NCBI RefSeq assembly: GCF_000812465.1
Contig: NZ_JWMA01000001.1
Location: 52,390-116,389 of the forward strand
Reading direction: 5' to 3'
Source of the DNA: Cupriavidus sp. IDO
Lineage (GTDB): Bacteria > Pseudomonadota > Gammaproteobacteria > Burkholderiales > Burkholderiaceae
DNA length: 64,000 bases
In this document: positions 37,399 through 47,402 of the stretch, piece after piece
How positions within the stretch are numbered: position 1 is the stretch's first letter
How the letters are laid out: every line of letters begins with the position of its first letter
Made by a program: the position numbers and the translations under genes
The notes under the pieces: model-generated
The model's database searches: none
Told to the model about the DNA's origin: nothing
Seen by the model: only the letters and a program-made list of their open reading frames with translations

Positions 37399-39209
37399 CC
37401 GTGCCCGCCAACGGCCATGACCACGGCCTGCGCCGTCTTTTCCGCTGGAGCCAGCGCGTCAGCGCGGCCACGCTGCGCGCGGATCTGATTGCCGGCCTGC
37501 TCGGCGCCGTGCTGGTCCTGCCACAAGGCGTTGCCTTTGCCACGCTGGCCGGGCTGCCGCCGCAGTACGGCATCTATACCGCCGTCGTGCCGTGCATCGT
37601 CGCCGCGCTGTTCGGGTCGAGCTGGCATGTGATGTCGGGGCCGACCAATGCGAATTCGCTGGCGCTCTTCGCCATGCTGAGCCCGATCGCCTTGGCCGGG
37701 AGTCCCGCCTACATCAGCCTGGCGCTGGGCGTGACGATACTGGTGGGCGTGCTGCAGCTGGCGGTGGGCACCTTGCGGCTGGGCTCGCTGGCCAACTTCA
37801 TCTCGCCGTCGGTGCTGCTCGGCTTCACCTGCGGAGCCGCTACGCTGATCGGCCTGTACGCGCTCAAGGACCTGTTCGGACTGGCGGTGCCGACCGGCAC
37901 CAGCGCCTTTGGCGTCGTGCGCTTCCTGTTCGGCAACCTTGATGAAATCAACTGGGGCGCAGTCACGGTGGGCGCGGTCACGCTCGTCGCGACGCTACTC
38001 TGCAAGCGCTTGTGGCGCCGACTGCCGTTCATGCTGCTCGGTCTGCTGGCAGGCTATGGCGTCGCCCTGCTGCTCAACACCACCGGCTGGGGCGGCGGCC
38101 ACCACGTCAATGTGGTCGGCCCGATTCCGTCGGCCATTCCGCCTTTCCATGTGCCGGACATATCGTGGCGCGCCGTGCCCGACCTGCTTGGCATTGCATC
38201 GGCGCTGACCATCGTTGCACTCGGCCAGTCGATCTCGATTGCCAAGGCGGTGGCGCTGCGCTCGGGCCAGCACATCGACGCGAACCGAGAGTTCATCGGC
38301 CAGGGCCTGTCCAATATCGCCGGCGGCTTGTTCTCTGGCTATATTTCTTGCGGCTCGCTCAACCGCTCGGTCCCGAACTTCGAGGGCGGCGCCAGGACGC
38401 CGCTGGCGGCCGTGTTTTCCGCGCTGCTGCTGGTGGCGCTGGTCAGTGTCAGCGCACCGCTGCTGGCGCAGATTCCACTCGCCGCCATTGCCGCCATGCT
38501 GATGCTGGTGGCCTGGGGCCTGTTCGATTTCGGTCGGTTCCGCCGCATTGCCAGCCTGAGCCGGACCGAGTTCGCCATTGCGGTCGGCACCTTCGCCGCC
38601 ACGCTGGTGATCCGGCTCGAGATGGCCGTGCTGCTCGGCACGATCCTGTCGCTGGTGGCCTACCTGTATCGCACTTCGCGCCCCGCGGTGCGCAGCCTGG
38701 TGCCTGACGCCGACGATCCCGGCCGGCGCTTCACGCCATTGGACGAACTGCAGCGCCCGCAGCCCGAATGCCCGCAACTGAAGCTGCTGCGCATGGAAGG
38801 CGCCATCTACTTTGGCGCGGTCCAGTACGTGACCGACCGGCTCCACTGGCTGCGCACGGTCAATGCCAGCCAGACCCATCTGCTGGCGATGACCAAGAGC
38901 ATGAACTTCATCGACCTGGCCGGCGCCGAGATGTGGGAAAGCGAACTCGCCGAGCGCCGCGCAGCCGGCGGCGACCTCTACTTCCACCGGCCGCGCACGC
39001 AGGTACTGCAGACCTGGGAACAGACCGGCTTCGGCGCGAAGCTGGGGCCTGATCATGTTTTCTCGACGAAGCGGCAGGCGCTTCACACGATCATCGGACA
39101 GCTATCACCGGAGATCTGTGCCCAGTGCAGCGTGCGGATTTTCGAAGAATGCGCGCAGCGTCCGGGAACCGGGCCGTCAGCGCACGCGACTGGTTCGCCG
39201 CAAGTCTGA
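37395..39209 (+). CDS. SulP-family anion transporter with STAS domain
   Basis: A 604-aa inner-membrane transporter (sulfate permease family). About residues 25-430 hold the helices, with ADLIAGLLGAVLVLPQGVAFATLAGLPPQYGIYTAVVPCIVAALFGSS, GPTNANSLALF and QSISIAKAVALRSGQHIDANREFIGQGLSNI, as in SulP proteins. A C-terminal STAS domain follows (about 450-550: LLRMEGAIYFGAVQYV, MTKSMNFIDLAGAEMWESEL). The tail is Cys-containing (ICAQCSVRIFEECAQR). It may carry sulfate, bicarbonate or a dicarboxylate; the substrate is not evident. A MarR gene lies upstream. Confidence 0.92.
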   Translation: MTVPANGHDHGLRRLFRWSQRVSAATLRADLIAGLLGAVLVLPQGVAFATLAGLPPQYGIYTAVVPCIVAALFGSSWHVMSGPTNANSLALFAMLSPIALAGSPAYISLALGVTILVGVLQLAVGTLRLGSLANFISPSVLLGFTCGAATLIGLYALKDLFGLAVPTGTSAFGVVRFLFGNLDEINWGAVTVGAVTLVATLLCKRLWRRLPFMLLGLLAGYGVALLLNTTGWGGGHHVNVVGPIPSAIPPFHVPDISWRAVPDLLGIASALTIVALGQSISIAKAVALRSGQHIDANREFIGQGLSNIAGGLFSGYISCGSLNRSVPNFEGGARTPLAAVFSALLLVALVSVSAPLLAQIPLAAIAAMLMLVAWGLFDFGRFRRIASLSRTEFAIAVGTFAATLVIRLEMAVLLGTILSLVAYLYRTSRPAVRSLVPDADDPGRRFTPLDELQRPQPECPQLKLLRMEGAIYFGAVQYVTDRLHWLRTVNASQTHLLAMTKSMNFIDLAGAEMWESELAERRAAGGDLYFHRPRTQVLQTWEQTGFGAKLGPDHVFSTKRQALHTIIGQLSPEICAQCSVRIFEECAQRPGTGPSAHATGSPQV

Positions 39210-39418
39210 CCGCGCAGCGGTTGCCCTTCGGCGGCATGCTTCCAATGCAATGCGCCGCGAAAGCGTCACAGAAACAGGCTACGAAATTTCGGGATGAGCC
39301 GGATTCGCCGGCGGGAACCGGCACGGCTGGTGAAGCGGATTTGTGGCCAGCGAGGCTGGCGATGACCGGAGATGGGCGCCCACGGCATGCCGACGGCGGA
39401 CCGGGGCATCCATCCGGA

Positions 39419-39682
39419 TCAGACTGGCGCCACGTGTGCGCGCTTGACGACGATCGGTTGCGGGACGCCCTGCTCGATCAGCACCACTGCCGCACGTTCG
39501 ATCGTGTCGCGACCAGCGCGGAATGCTTCTTCCAGTGACAGTACCTGGTCGGCGCTGAAGCCCTCCCAGAGTGCTTCGCGTGTCACCACGCAAGTCACCT
39601 TCTCACCATTGACAATCGCCTGGAACAGCAAGCCTTCGTTATTGATGTCGTAGCGCTCTTGCTCTTGGAATTTGATATCCAT
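39419..39682 (-). CDS. Small DUF1488-like protein
   Basis: An 87-aa protein of unknown function. MDIKFQEQERYDINNEGLLFQAIVNGEKVTCVVTREAL and the later EEAFRAGRDTIERAAVVLIEQG fit the DUF1488 family of short cytosolic proteins common in Burkholderiales. Start at 39682, about 10 bases after GGAGGG. It stands alone between the sulP gene and tRNA-Lys; the 209 bases between it and sulP show nothing I can support. Confidence 0.75.
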   Translation of the reverse strand: MDIKFQEQERYDINNEGLLFQAIVNGEKVTCVVTREALWEGFSADQVLSLEEAFRAGRDTIERAAVVLIEQGVPQPIVVKRAHVAPV

Positions 39683-39907
39683 CGGTGCAGCCCTCCATAT
39701 GCAAGTGGAGAAACATCCTAACATGGCTCGGGCGATTCGTATGGAATGAGCCCATGCGAAAGCGCTCAAATGGATGACCGGGCCGACCCCATCGAAGTTC
39801 CACGGGCAGACACGGGCAGGCTTCGCCGCACGCGATGGCGGCAACGCACCTTGTCGGTACGCTCGCCCGCGGATCTCGCGTGAAATGCGCCCATCATCGA
39901 CAAGTAT

Positions 39908-39935
39908 TTGACAACGCCAAAAATAATGATAGAAT
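39908..39935 (+). promoter_or_regulatory. Promoter of tRNA-Lys copy 1
   Basis: TTGACA (39908-39913) and TAGAAT (39930-39935), 16 bases apart, end 13 bases before the tRNA. This is a strong consensus promoter. Confidence 0.8.
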
Positions 39936-39948
39936 CTCTTTCTTCGTT

Positions 39949-40024
39949 GGGGCGTTAGCTCAGTTGGTAGAGCAGCGGACTCTTAATCCGTAGGTCGAGT
40001 GTTCGAGTCACTCACGCCCCACCA
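39949..40024 (+). tRNA. tRNA-Lys(CTT), copy 1
   Basis: A complete 76-nt cloverleaf. The acceptor stem GGGGCGT pairs with ACGCCCC, the discriminator is A and CCA is encoded. The anticodon loop CTCTTAA gives anticodon CTT (codon AAG). It has its own promoter and terminator. Identical to the copy at 42666-42741. Confidence 0.95.
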
Positions 40025-40034
40025 GCGAATTCAG

Positions 40035-40067
40035 AAAGGCCGGAAGCAGCAATGCTTCCGGCCTTTT
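40035..40067 (+). terminator. Terminator of tRNA-Lys copy 1
   Basis: AAAGGCCGGAAGCA-GCAA-TGCTTCCGGCCTTT is a perfect 14-bp stem followed by TTGCTTTT, directly after the tRNA. Confidence 0.9.
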
Positions 40068-40132
40068 GCTTTTCTCCTCGCGCCTTCGCACTCGGCGGGC
40101 GGGTGCGCCGGGCACCCCTGGTGCCCGCCTGT

Positions 40133-41524
<1,392 letters not shown>

Positions 41525-41642
41525 GGTTGATATCCGGCTGCAGTGGTAGTTGGCACAGGCAGTCTACGGTGTACCGCCGTCATCCCCAAAGCATAGAATT
41601 TCGCCCAATGTGTCCACAAAATGTGGACATACCCACTTGATG

Positions 41643-42551
41643 CTAGTGCGCCTGCGCGAACAGGGCGGCCAGTGCCGAAGCAACCGTGCCGGCCATCAAC
41701 TCTGCGGCCGCGCTCAATTGCCCGCGCGCACGCGACACCAGTGCCAGGGTCTGGCGCCGCAGATGCCGGTCGCGCAGCGGCACAAAGACCAGTGCCTGCC
41801 TGGCCCGCTCCTCCATCACATCCAGCGGGTTCAGCAGGGCAATCCCCGAGCCAAGCATAACCAGACGCTGGATCAGCGCAGTCGAGGTCGATTCGGCAGT
41901 TGGCGATACCTCAATGGCGTTACGCGCAAAGGCGTCGTCAAGGATCGAACGGATCGACAAGGACCGCGCCGGCAGGATCAGCGGATATCCCACGCACTCG
42001 CTCAACATCGTTGACGGCTGCGCCGCCAGCGCATGCCCTGGCGGCACTACCGCGCCGATCTGCCAGTCGCTGGTGGCAATCGTGCGGAAGGCCGGGACCT
42101 CGGGCAGGTCATAGCCAAGGCCCAGGTCGGCGTCGCCCTGCTCCACCGCGGCGATGATTTCCAGCACCGGCAGGTCAACCACGCGGACCACGATCCCCGG
42201 AAAACGCTGCCGGAAATCATGGACCAGCGAGGGCATCAGCGAGCCCGCCAGGCCGGCAGTCGCCGCCACCGTCACTTCGCCGCGCCGCGCGCCCTTGAAC
42301 TCTTCGATCCGGTCGCGCAGCGCATCGTGCTCGCGCAGGGTCTGCCGCACATGGGCAAGCACCATCTCGCCCAGGGGCGTCAGCCGCAGGCGCTTGTTGA
42401 TCCGCTCGAACAACGGCGCACCGAGTTCCGCTTCCAGGTCGAGGATCTGGCGATTGACCGCGGTCGGCGCCACATGCAGGGTCTCCGCGGCTTTCCGGAT
42501 CGAGCCGCGACGAACGACTTCGTCGAGATAGCGCAAGACTCTGGCGTGCAT
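41643..42551 (-). CDS. LysR-family regulator
   Basis: A 302-aa regulator with an N-terminal helix-turn-helix (LRYLDEVVRRGSIRKAAETLHVAPTAVNRQI) and a periplasmic-binding-like effector domain from about residue 90. I start it at 42551 (MHARVLRYL) with GGGAG upstream; the ORF to 42605 is unsupported. It lies 118 bases upstream of the deaminase gene on the same strand and is its likely regulator. Confidence 0.9.
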   Translation of the reverse strand: MHARVLRYLDEVVRRGSIRKAAETLHVAPTAVNRQILDLEAELGAPLFERINKRLRLTPLGEMVLAHVRQTLREHDALRDRIEEFKGARRGEVTVAATAGLAGSLMPSLVHDFRQRFPGIVVRVVDLPVLEIIAAVEQGDADLGLGYDLPEVPAFRTIATSDWQIGAVVPPGHALAAQPSTMLSECVGYPLILPARSLSIRSILDDAFARNAIEVSPTAESTSTALIQRLVMLGSGIALLNPLDVMEERARQALVFVPLRDRHLRRQTLALVSRARGQLSAAAELMAGTVASALAALFAQAH

Positions 42552-42623
42552 GAGCGAGTACTCCCGGCAATGGATTGCCGCGCATTGTAGCCGCCCCGAC
42601 CGCAAGAAAAGTGCGGCAAGCTA

Positions 42624-42652
42624 TTGCGTCTTAATCGATACCTTGCTACAAT
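42624..42652 (+). promoter_or_regulatory. Promoter of tRNA-Lys copy 2
   Basis: TTGCGT (42624-42629) and TACAAT (42647-42652), 17 bases apart, end 13 bases before the tRNA. The sequence differs from the copy 1 promoter although the tRNA and its immediate flanks are the same. Confidence 0.7.
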
Positions 42653-42665
42653 CTTTTTCTTCGTT

Positions 42666-42741
42666 GGGGCGTTAGCTCAGTTGGTAGAGCAGCGGACTCT
42701 TAATCCGTAGGTCGAGTGTTCGAGTCACTCACGCCCCACCA
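42666..42741 (+). tRNA. tRNA-Lys(CTT), copy 2
   Basis: Identical to the tRNA at 39949-40024, including encoded CCA. The identity extends a few bases on each side, from TTCTTCGTT before to GCGAATTC after. Own promoter and terminator. Confidence 0.95.
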
Positions 42742-42752
42742 GCGAATTCCCG

Positions 42753-42784
42753 AAAAGGCCAGCCTGCACAGGTTGGCCTTTTTC
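42753..42784 (+). terminator. Terminator of tRNA-Lys copy 2
   Basis: AAAAGGCCAGCC (42753-42764) pairs with GGTTGGCCTTTT (42771-42782) with one G-T pair, and is followed by more T. It differs in sequence from the terminator of copy 1. Confidence 0.85.
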
Positions 42785-42895
42785 ATTTGCGCGCGCCATC
42801 GGCGCACGGCATTGCCCTGCATTTCTTGATACGCGGGTTCTCACCAATTCCGTTTCCCGCCCTTTCCCTGTTGAATGGCCACCGGCGCACATTGT

Positions 42896-42920
42896 GGAAC
42901 ATGGTTCCGTATCGCGGAAC
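42896..42920. promoter_or_regulatory. IclR-type operator candidate before the Bug gene
   Basis: GTTCCG-TATCG-CGGAAC (42904-42920) is a perfect 6-bp dyad with 5-base spacer, and GGAAC-ATG-GTTCC (42896-42908) overlaps it, making three half-sites. Such GGAAC dyads are typical of IclR-family operators. No iclR gene is next to it. The rest of 42785-43078 shows no gene. Confidence 0.55.
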
Positions 42921-43078
42921 AAACCACGGTGTGCCGGCCGCCTTCCCGCAAAATGGCCAGGCGGCCCGGTTGTGCCAGCAGCGGGCAGACACTGACGGCG
43001 CCGGGCGATCGCATCGCCCCACAGAACGCCTGCAGCCGCTTGCTGGCCGGAATCAGTGAAAGAAGAACGGAGGCACCC

Positions 43079-44065
43079 TTGAAAGCATTTATCCACGCAG
43101 GCACCGCCGCCTGCATTATCGCCCTTGGCCTGACGCAGCCCGGCCTGGCCCAGGCCCAGGCCCAGGCCTACCCGAACAAGCCGATCCGGCTGATCGTCCC
43201 GTTTGCGGCCGGCGGCACCACCGACATCGTGGCGCGCGCCGTATCCGACGCGCTGGGCCGCGAACTCGGCCAGCCTGTGGTGGTGGAAAACCGCGGCGGC
43301 GGCGGCGGCGTAATCGGTGCCGACGCCCTGGCCAAGTCCGCGCCGGACGGCTACACGCTGGGCATTGCCACCGTGAGCACCATGGCGACCAACCCCGCCA
43401 CCAACGCCAGGAACCCGTACGACCCGATCAAGGACTTTGCGCCGGTCACCAACCTGGTCAATGTGCCCAATGTACTGACCGTGAACCCGAAGGTGCCGGC
43501 CAAGACCCTGAAGGATTTCGTTGCACTGCTGAAGGCCAATCCTGGCAAATACAGCTACGCCTCGGCCGGCAAGGGAAGCATCTCGCACCTGGACGGCGAG
43601 CTGTTTAAGGACATCACCAAGACCGACATGGTCCATATCCCGTACCGCGGATCGGGCCCGGCGCTGAACGATACACTGGCCGGTCAGGTCAACGCGCAGT
43701 TCGACAACCTGCCGTCGTCGATGCCCCATATCCAGGCCGGCAAGCTGCGCGCGCTGGCTGTGGCGGCGCCGAAGCGCGTAGAAGGCCTGCCTGATGTGCC
43801 GACCTTCGCCGAGGCCGGCATGAAGGACATGAACAATATGGCCTGGTACGGCCTGGTGGCGCCGGCCGGCACCCCCGCCGCGATCATTACGCGCGTGCAC
43901 GATGCCGCGGTAAAGGCCCTGCAGGACCCGAACGCCAGGCGCCGCCTGGCTGACAGCGGCGCCTATACCGACGGCAACACGTCGGCGCAATTTGCGGCGC
44001 AGATCAAGCGCGAGCTTGACCTGCGCAAGAAGATCGCACACGACCAGAACATCACACTGGAATAA
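43079..44065 (+). CDS. Bug/TctC-family periplasmic binding protein (TTG start)
   Basis: A 328-aa Bug protein. The signal peptide (KAFIHAGTAACIIALGLTQPGLAQA) runs to about residue 27, followed by YPNKPIRLIVPFAAGGTTDIVARAVSDALGRELGQPVVVENRGGGGGVIGAD, the family hallmark, and VHIPYRGSGPALNDTLAGQV. No ATG fits: the only sensible start is TTG at 43079, five bases after GGAGG. The long ORF from 42875 is upstream extension. It has no TctAB partner. A GGAAC dyad about 160 bases upstream suggests IclR-type control. Confidence 0.88.
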   Translation: MKAFIHAGTAACIIALGLTQPGLAQAQAQAYPNKPIRLIVPFAAGGTTDIVARAVSDALGRELGQPVVVENRGGGGGVIGADALAKSAPDGYTLGIATVSTMATNPATNARNPYDPIKDFAPVTNLVNVPNVLTVNPKVPAKTLKDFVALLKANPGKYSYASAGKGSISHLDGELFKDITKTDMVHIPYRGSGPALNDTLAGQVNAQFDNLPSSMPHIQAGKLRALAVAAPKRVEGLPDVPTFAEAGMKDMNNMAWYGLVAPAGTPAAIITRVHDAAVKALQDPNARRRLADSGAYTDGNTSAQFAAQIKRELDLRKKIAHDQNITLE

Positions 44066-44091
44066 GATCGCCTGGCGCGCTTCAGTGGGCG

Positions 44092-44129
44092 AAAATGCCG
44101 GTTGCCACACGTGGCTGCCGGCATTTTTT
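44092..44129 (+). terminator. Terminator of the Bug gene
   Basis: AAAATGCCGG and CCGGCATTTT (44092-44101 and 44118-44127) form the outer stem around an inner GCCAC/GTGGC pairing, followed by T residues. Confidence 0.85.
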
Positions 44130-44251
44130 ATTGGTGAGCCGGCCACTGCGCATTGGCTCGAACCGGAATCAGGCCTCTGGCGATATCTTGATCCAGGACA
44201 GGTTCCGGACCGCGCAGGACGCGTTAAATACAAGTAGAAGAAACTTTCACT

Positions 44252-44279
44252 TTGCGGACAAGCGCCGGCTCGGTACATT
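44252..44279 (+). promoter_or_regulatory. Possible promoter of the secreted repeat protein gene
   Basis: TTGCGG (44252-44257) and TACATT (44274-44279) with 16-base spacing, about 70 bases before the start codon. Match quality is moderate. Confidence 0.4.
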
Positions 44280-44347
44280 AACCGGGGATTCCGCTCAATT
44301 CGGCTCAACCGGATCGCACAGGCGCTGCGCGACCGTCACACGCGAGG

Positions 44348-44674
44348 ATGAAGATGCTCAAAAAGACCGTTCCGACCCTGATCGTGGCTGCGCTCGCGGC
44401 CATCGGCACCGCGCAGCTTGCGTATGCGCAAAAGAACTACACGGAGGGCGGCGACCTTTACAGCGGCAGCCACACAAAGAAGGCAAGCCCGCACAAGAAC
44501 GCAGCCAAGTCCGGCAAGTTCGATCCGTACACCGACGGCGCCAAGCAGTCGACCCAATCGGACCTGAACGCCAGCGGCAAGAAGTTTGATCCGAACACTG
44601 ACGGTGCCAAGTCCGGCAAGTTCGACACTTACACCGACGGCGCAAAGGCCGCTGACGCCGACAAGGCCAAGTAA
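44348..44674 (+). CDS. Small secreted protein with KFDPYTDGAK repeats
   Basis: A 108-aa protein with a clear signal peptide (residues 1-27, ending QLAYA). The mature chain is hydrophilic and Lys/Asp-rich. It contains three copies of a ten-residue unit at 57-66, 79-88 and 91-100 (KFDPYTDGAK, KFDPNTDGAK, KFDTYTDGAK), preceded by SG or SGK. The Asp-rich unit could bind a cation, but I know no characterised family. The gene has its own promoter region and a strong terminator. An alternative start two codons in is possible. Confidence 0.8.
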   Translation: MKMLKKTVPTLIVAALAAIGTAQLAYAQKNYTEGGDLYSGSHTKKASPHKNAAKSGKFDPYTDGAKQSTQSDLNASGKKFDPNTDGAKSGKFDTYTDGAKAADADKAK

Positions 44675-44696
44675 GGCGTTCTCACCACTGTCAAGA

Positions 44697-44722
44697 AAAC
44701 AGCCCGCTTCGGCGGGCTGTTT
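44697..44722 (+). terminator. Terminator with TTCG loop
   Basis: AAACAGCCCGC-TTCG-GCGGGCTGTTT, an 11-bp perfect stem with a UUCG tetraloop, 22 bases after the repeat protein gene. It can also serve the convergent CoA-transferase gene. Confidence 0.92.
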
Positions 44723-44750
44723 ACATTGCTGCACGGCCGAGGCAGGCGGC

Positions 44751-46268
44751 TCAGGCTGCCAGAGGCTGGACTGGCTGGGCCGGTCGCATGGTGCCTTGAT
44801 CACGGTAGTGCAGGTGCCAGGACAGCGCTTCTTCCACCAGGTGCGGCGTATGGCCGCCATTGCGTGCGGCGCGCCGGAAATAATCGCACAGCAGCTCGCG
44901 ATACTCCGGGTCGGCGCAATTGGCGATGATCTGTTGTGCTCGCTCGCGCGGCGCCAGCCCGCGCAGGTCGGCCAGGCCGTGCTCGGTGACGATGATGTCG
45001 ACATCGTGCTCGGTATGGTCGACGTGCGCCACCATCGGCACGATGCTCGAAATATTCCCGCCCTTGGCGACAGACTTCGTCACGAACACCGACAGGTGCG
45101 CATTGCGCGCAAAGTCGCCCGAGCCACCGATGCCGTTCATCATGTGCGTACCGCTGACGTGCGTGGAATTCACGTTGCCGTAGATGTCGCACTCCAGCGC
45201 CGTATTGATGGTGATGAGCCCCAGCCGGCGCAGGATCTCCGGATGGTTGCTGATCTCCTGCGGCCGCAGCAGGACTCGCGAGCGGTACTGCTCCAGGTTC
45301 GACAGGAAGCGCTGGTAGACCTGCTTTGACAGCGTCACCGACGAGGCCGAGGCAAACGCCAGCCGGCCAGAGTCGAGCAGTTCGATGGTGCTGTCCTGCA
45401 GGACCTCCGAATACATCTTCAGGTCATGGAACGGCGAGTCGACCAGGCCGTGCAGCACCGCGTTGGAGATTGTGCCGATACCCGCCTGCAGCGGCTGCAG
45501 CGCCGGCGAGAGGCGCCCTGCGCTGACCTCGCGCGCGAGGAATCCATTGAGATGGCCGGCGATCTGGCGCGTGCCGGCATCCGGCGGCAGTGCATTGGAC
45601 GGGCTGTCGTCCTTGGCGGTGATCACGATCGCGGCGATTTTCTCCGGATCGATCGGGATGTAGGGCAGGCCGATGCGCTGCTCTGCGGAAATCAGCGGAA
45701 TCGGCTGGCGGTAAGGGCGCTGCACCGGGAAGTAGATGTCGTGCAGGCCCTCCAGCTCCAGCGGCATGTTCAGGTTGATCTCGACGATCACCTTCTTCGC
45801 GAGCATCGCGAAGCTGGCCGAGTTGCCCACTGACGTGCTGGGTATGATGCCGCCCTGCTCGGTGATGGCCACTGCCTCCACCACGGCCACATCGACCGGG
45901 GCAATCTGTCCGGAGCGCAACTGCTCTACCGTCTCGGACAGATGCTGGTCGATGAACATCACCTCGCCGGCATTGATCTTGCGGCGCAGCGTTTCGTCTG
46001 ACTGGAACGGCAGGCGGCGCGCGATCACGTCGGCCTGTGCCAGCACCTTGTCGATATCGTTGCCCAGCGACGCGCCGGTCATCAGCGTGATGCGCAGCGG
46101 TTCGGTCGCGGCGCGGCGCGCCAGCGCGAAGGGCACTTCCTTGCAGTCGCCTGCCCGGGTGAAGCCGCTCATGCCTACCGTCATGCCGTCGCGGATCAGT
46201 GCAGCGGCTTCGTCGGCCGACACGACTTTATCGAGGAGCCTGGCCAGGCGAATGCGTTCCTTGTACAT
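44751..46268 (-). CDS. Succinyl/acetyl-CoA transferase (acetyl-CoA hydrolase family)
   Basis: A 505-aa CoA-transferase of the SCACT/YgfH/acetyl-CoA hydrolase family. It moves CoA between succinate and acetate or propionate. Motifs: AALIRDGMTVGMSGFTRAGDCKEVP, LMTGASLGNDIDK, GIGTISNAVLHGLVDSPFHDLKMYSEVLQDSTIELLDSG, GTHMMNGIGGSGDFARNAHLSVF and VTEHGLADLRGLAPRERA. Two adjacent ATG codons follow GGAGATC; I use the second (46268) because of spacing, but 46271 is equally open. The ORF reaching 46391 is unsupported. Its role here would be in acetate or propionate use. Confidence 0.9.
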   Translation of the reverse strand: MYKERIRLARLLDKVVSADEAAALIRDGMTVGMSGFTRAGDCKEVPFALARRAATEPLRITLMTGASLGNDIDKVLAQADVIARRLPFQSDETLRRKINAGEVMFIDQHLSETVEQLRSGQIAPVDVAVVEAVAITEQGGIIPSTSVGNSASFAMLAKKVIVEINLNMPLELEGLHDIYFPVQRPYRQPIPLISAEQRIGLPYIPIDPEKIAAIVITAKDDSPSNALPPDAGTRQIAGHLNGFLAREVSAGRLSPALQPLQAGIGTISNAVLHGLVDSPFHDLKMYSEVLQDSTIELLDSGRLAFASASSVTLSKQVYQRFLSNLEQYRSRVLLRPQEISNHPEILRRLGLITINTALECDIYGNVNSTHVSGTHMMNGIGGSGDFARNAHLSVFVTKSVAKGGNISSIVPMVAHVDHTEHDVDIIVTEHGLADLRGLAPRERAQQIIANCADPEYRELLCDYFRRAARNGGHTPHLVEEALSWHLHYRDQGTMRPAQPVQPLAA

Positions 46269-46691
46269 CATGATCTCCGTTCTGCCGGCCGCGGGCCCAA
46301 CCCGCGCCGTGCGCCCCCTTCGCTCTTGGCATCGGGTGTTGGAAAGGCAGTGTAGCCAGCCCCGCCTATTCCCACATGGATTTAAAGTCATGGTTCCGAG
46401 TCGCTTTTCTCATGGAACACGAAGGAATGCACAAAGGCGACCGAAGGCATTCACTCGCCCGGCTGTGGCGCGCTCGCGGCAATTGGTGGCGCAGACGCCA
46501 CTATGTCCCTGTGCGGCTGCAGGGAAATTGCTTGCTGACATACAGTCGCCGCGGCTTTCTGTTAGTGTCTGCGACATCAGGACGACTGGCCCCGGCAATG
46601 AGGGCGCGGCGCCTGTGCCGCCCGGGCCGGCAATGCACCGGCCCGACAGCGTTGCAATGGCGGCAAAACACACACAAGGAGACGCCATTAC
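46269..46691. other. Divergent region between CoA-transferase and MarR-like genes
   Basis: A 423-base stretch without a credible gene. ORFs crossing it in several frames have no ribosome sites or family similarity. It must carry the promoters for both flanking genes; I could not pick convincing boxes. Confidence 0.5.
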
Positions 46692-47210
46692 ATGCAGCCA
46701 AAACCACTCGAGCCCAACGAGCCGGTTGTCCTTGCCCTGGTCGATGCCGTTACCGCCTGGCAGGGTGCATTGGAACAAACCCTGTCCGTATCCGGACTGA
46801 GCTATGCCAAATGGCTCCTGCTGCGCGCCATCAGGCAGAACGCGTTCGTTCGCCATCAACCATTCCTTGGCGCGATGCCGATCGACGTTGCCTGCTCCGA
46901 GCGCATGCTGAGCGAGCTGGCGCAGGACGGCTGGGTGGAATACTCGGATACCGTCGCACCCCGTATCGCCGAGGCCGCCTCGACGCGCGTGGAGCGCGCC
47001 TGGCAGGCCGTCAAGGCGCTGCATTCCGTGTCGGTGGCACCGTTCAGCTCCCAGGAGCGCGTGGCTCTCGGCAGCCTGCTTCAGCGCATGCAACTGACGC
47101 TGAGCGACCACTCCGCACGCCGCAGCCGGAGCGAATGCGCGGCAAGCGCGGAGGCGGCCGCGGCCTGCCGGACCACACCGCCCGGCAGCAATCACCGCAC
47201 ACACGCCTGA
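46692..47210 (+). CDS. MarR-like winged-helix protein (divergent)
   Basis: A 172-aa protein with a probable winged-helix core: ALVDAVTAWQGALEQTLSVSGLSYAKWLLLRAI, then DVACSERMLSELAQDGWVEYSD and a long helix ERAWQAVKALHSVSVAPFSSQERVALGSLLQRMQLTL, the layout of MarR dimers. The sequence match to known MarR proteins is weak, and the C-terminal 35 residues are Ala/Arg-rich and disordered-looking. It lies between the CoA-transferase and glutamate dehydrogenase genes and might regulate either. Confidence 0.6.
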   Translation: MQPKPLEPNEPVVLALVDAVTAWQGALEQTLSVSGLSYAKWLLLRAIRQNAFVRHQPFLGAMPIDVACSERMLSELAQDGWVEYSDTVAPRIAEAASTRVERAWQAVKALHSVSVAPFSSQERVALGSLLQRMQLTLSDHSARRSRSECAASAEAAAACRTTPPGSNHRTHA

Positions 47211-47402
47211 ACCCAGCCTGGTATCGCTTGCCGGTCCGGCTGGCGATGCTCCGGCTCTTGCGCGCAGCATCATCACTTTGTCACGCCCAGTGCGCCGTTT
47301 TTTCCTAAAGTATGAGCATGTGCCAGCACATGCCCCCTTGCTCGCTCGCCGTTCGGGATAGCCAGGGGGCTGCCGGCCAACCCTGACCCGCAAGGAGGGA
47401 TC

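Noticed and set aside
47213..47240. Possible sigma-54 promoter before gdhB (TGG...TTGC)
   Set aside because: The spacing between GG and GC is 8 bases, not the required 10, so it does not fit the -24/-12 rule.
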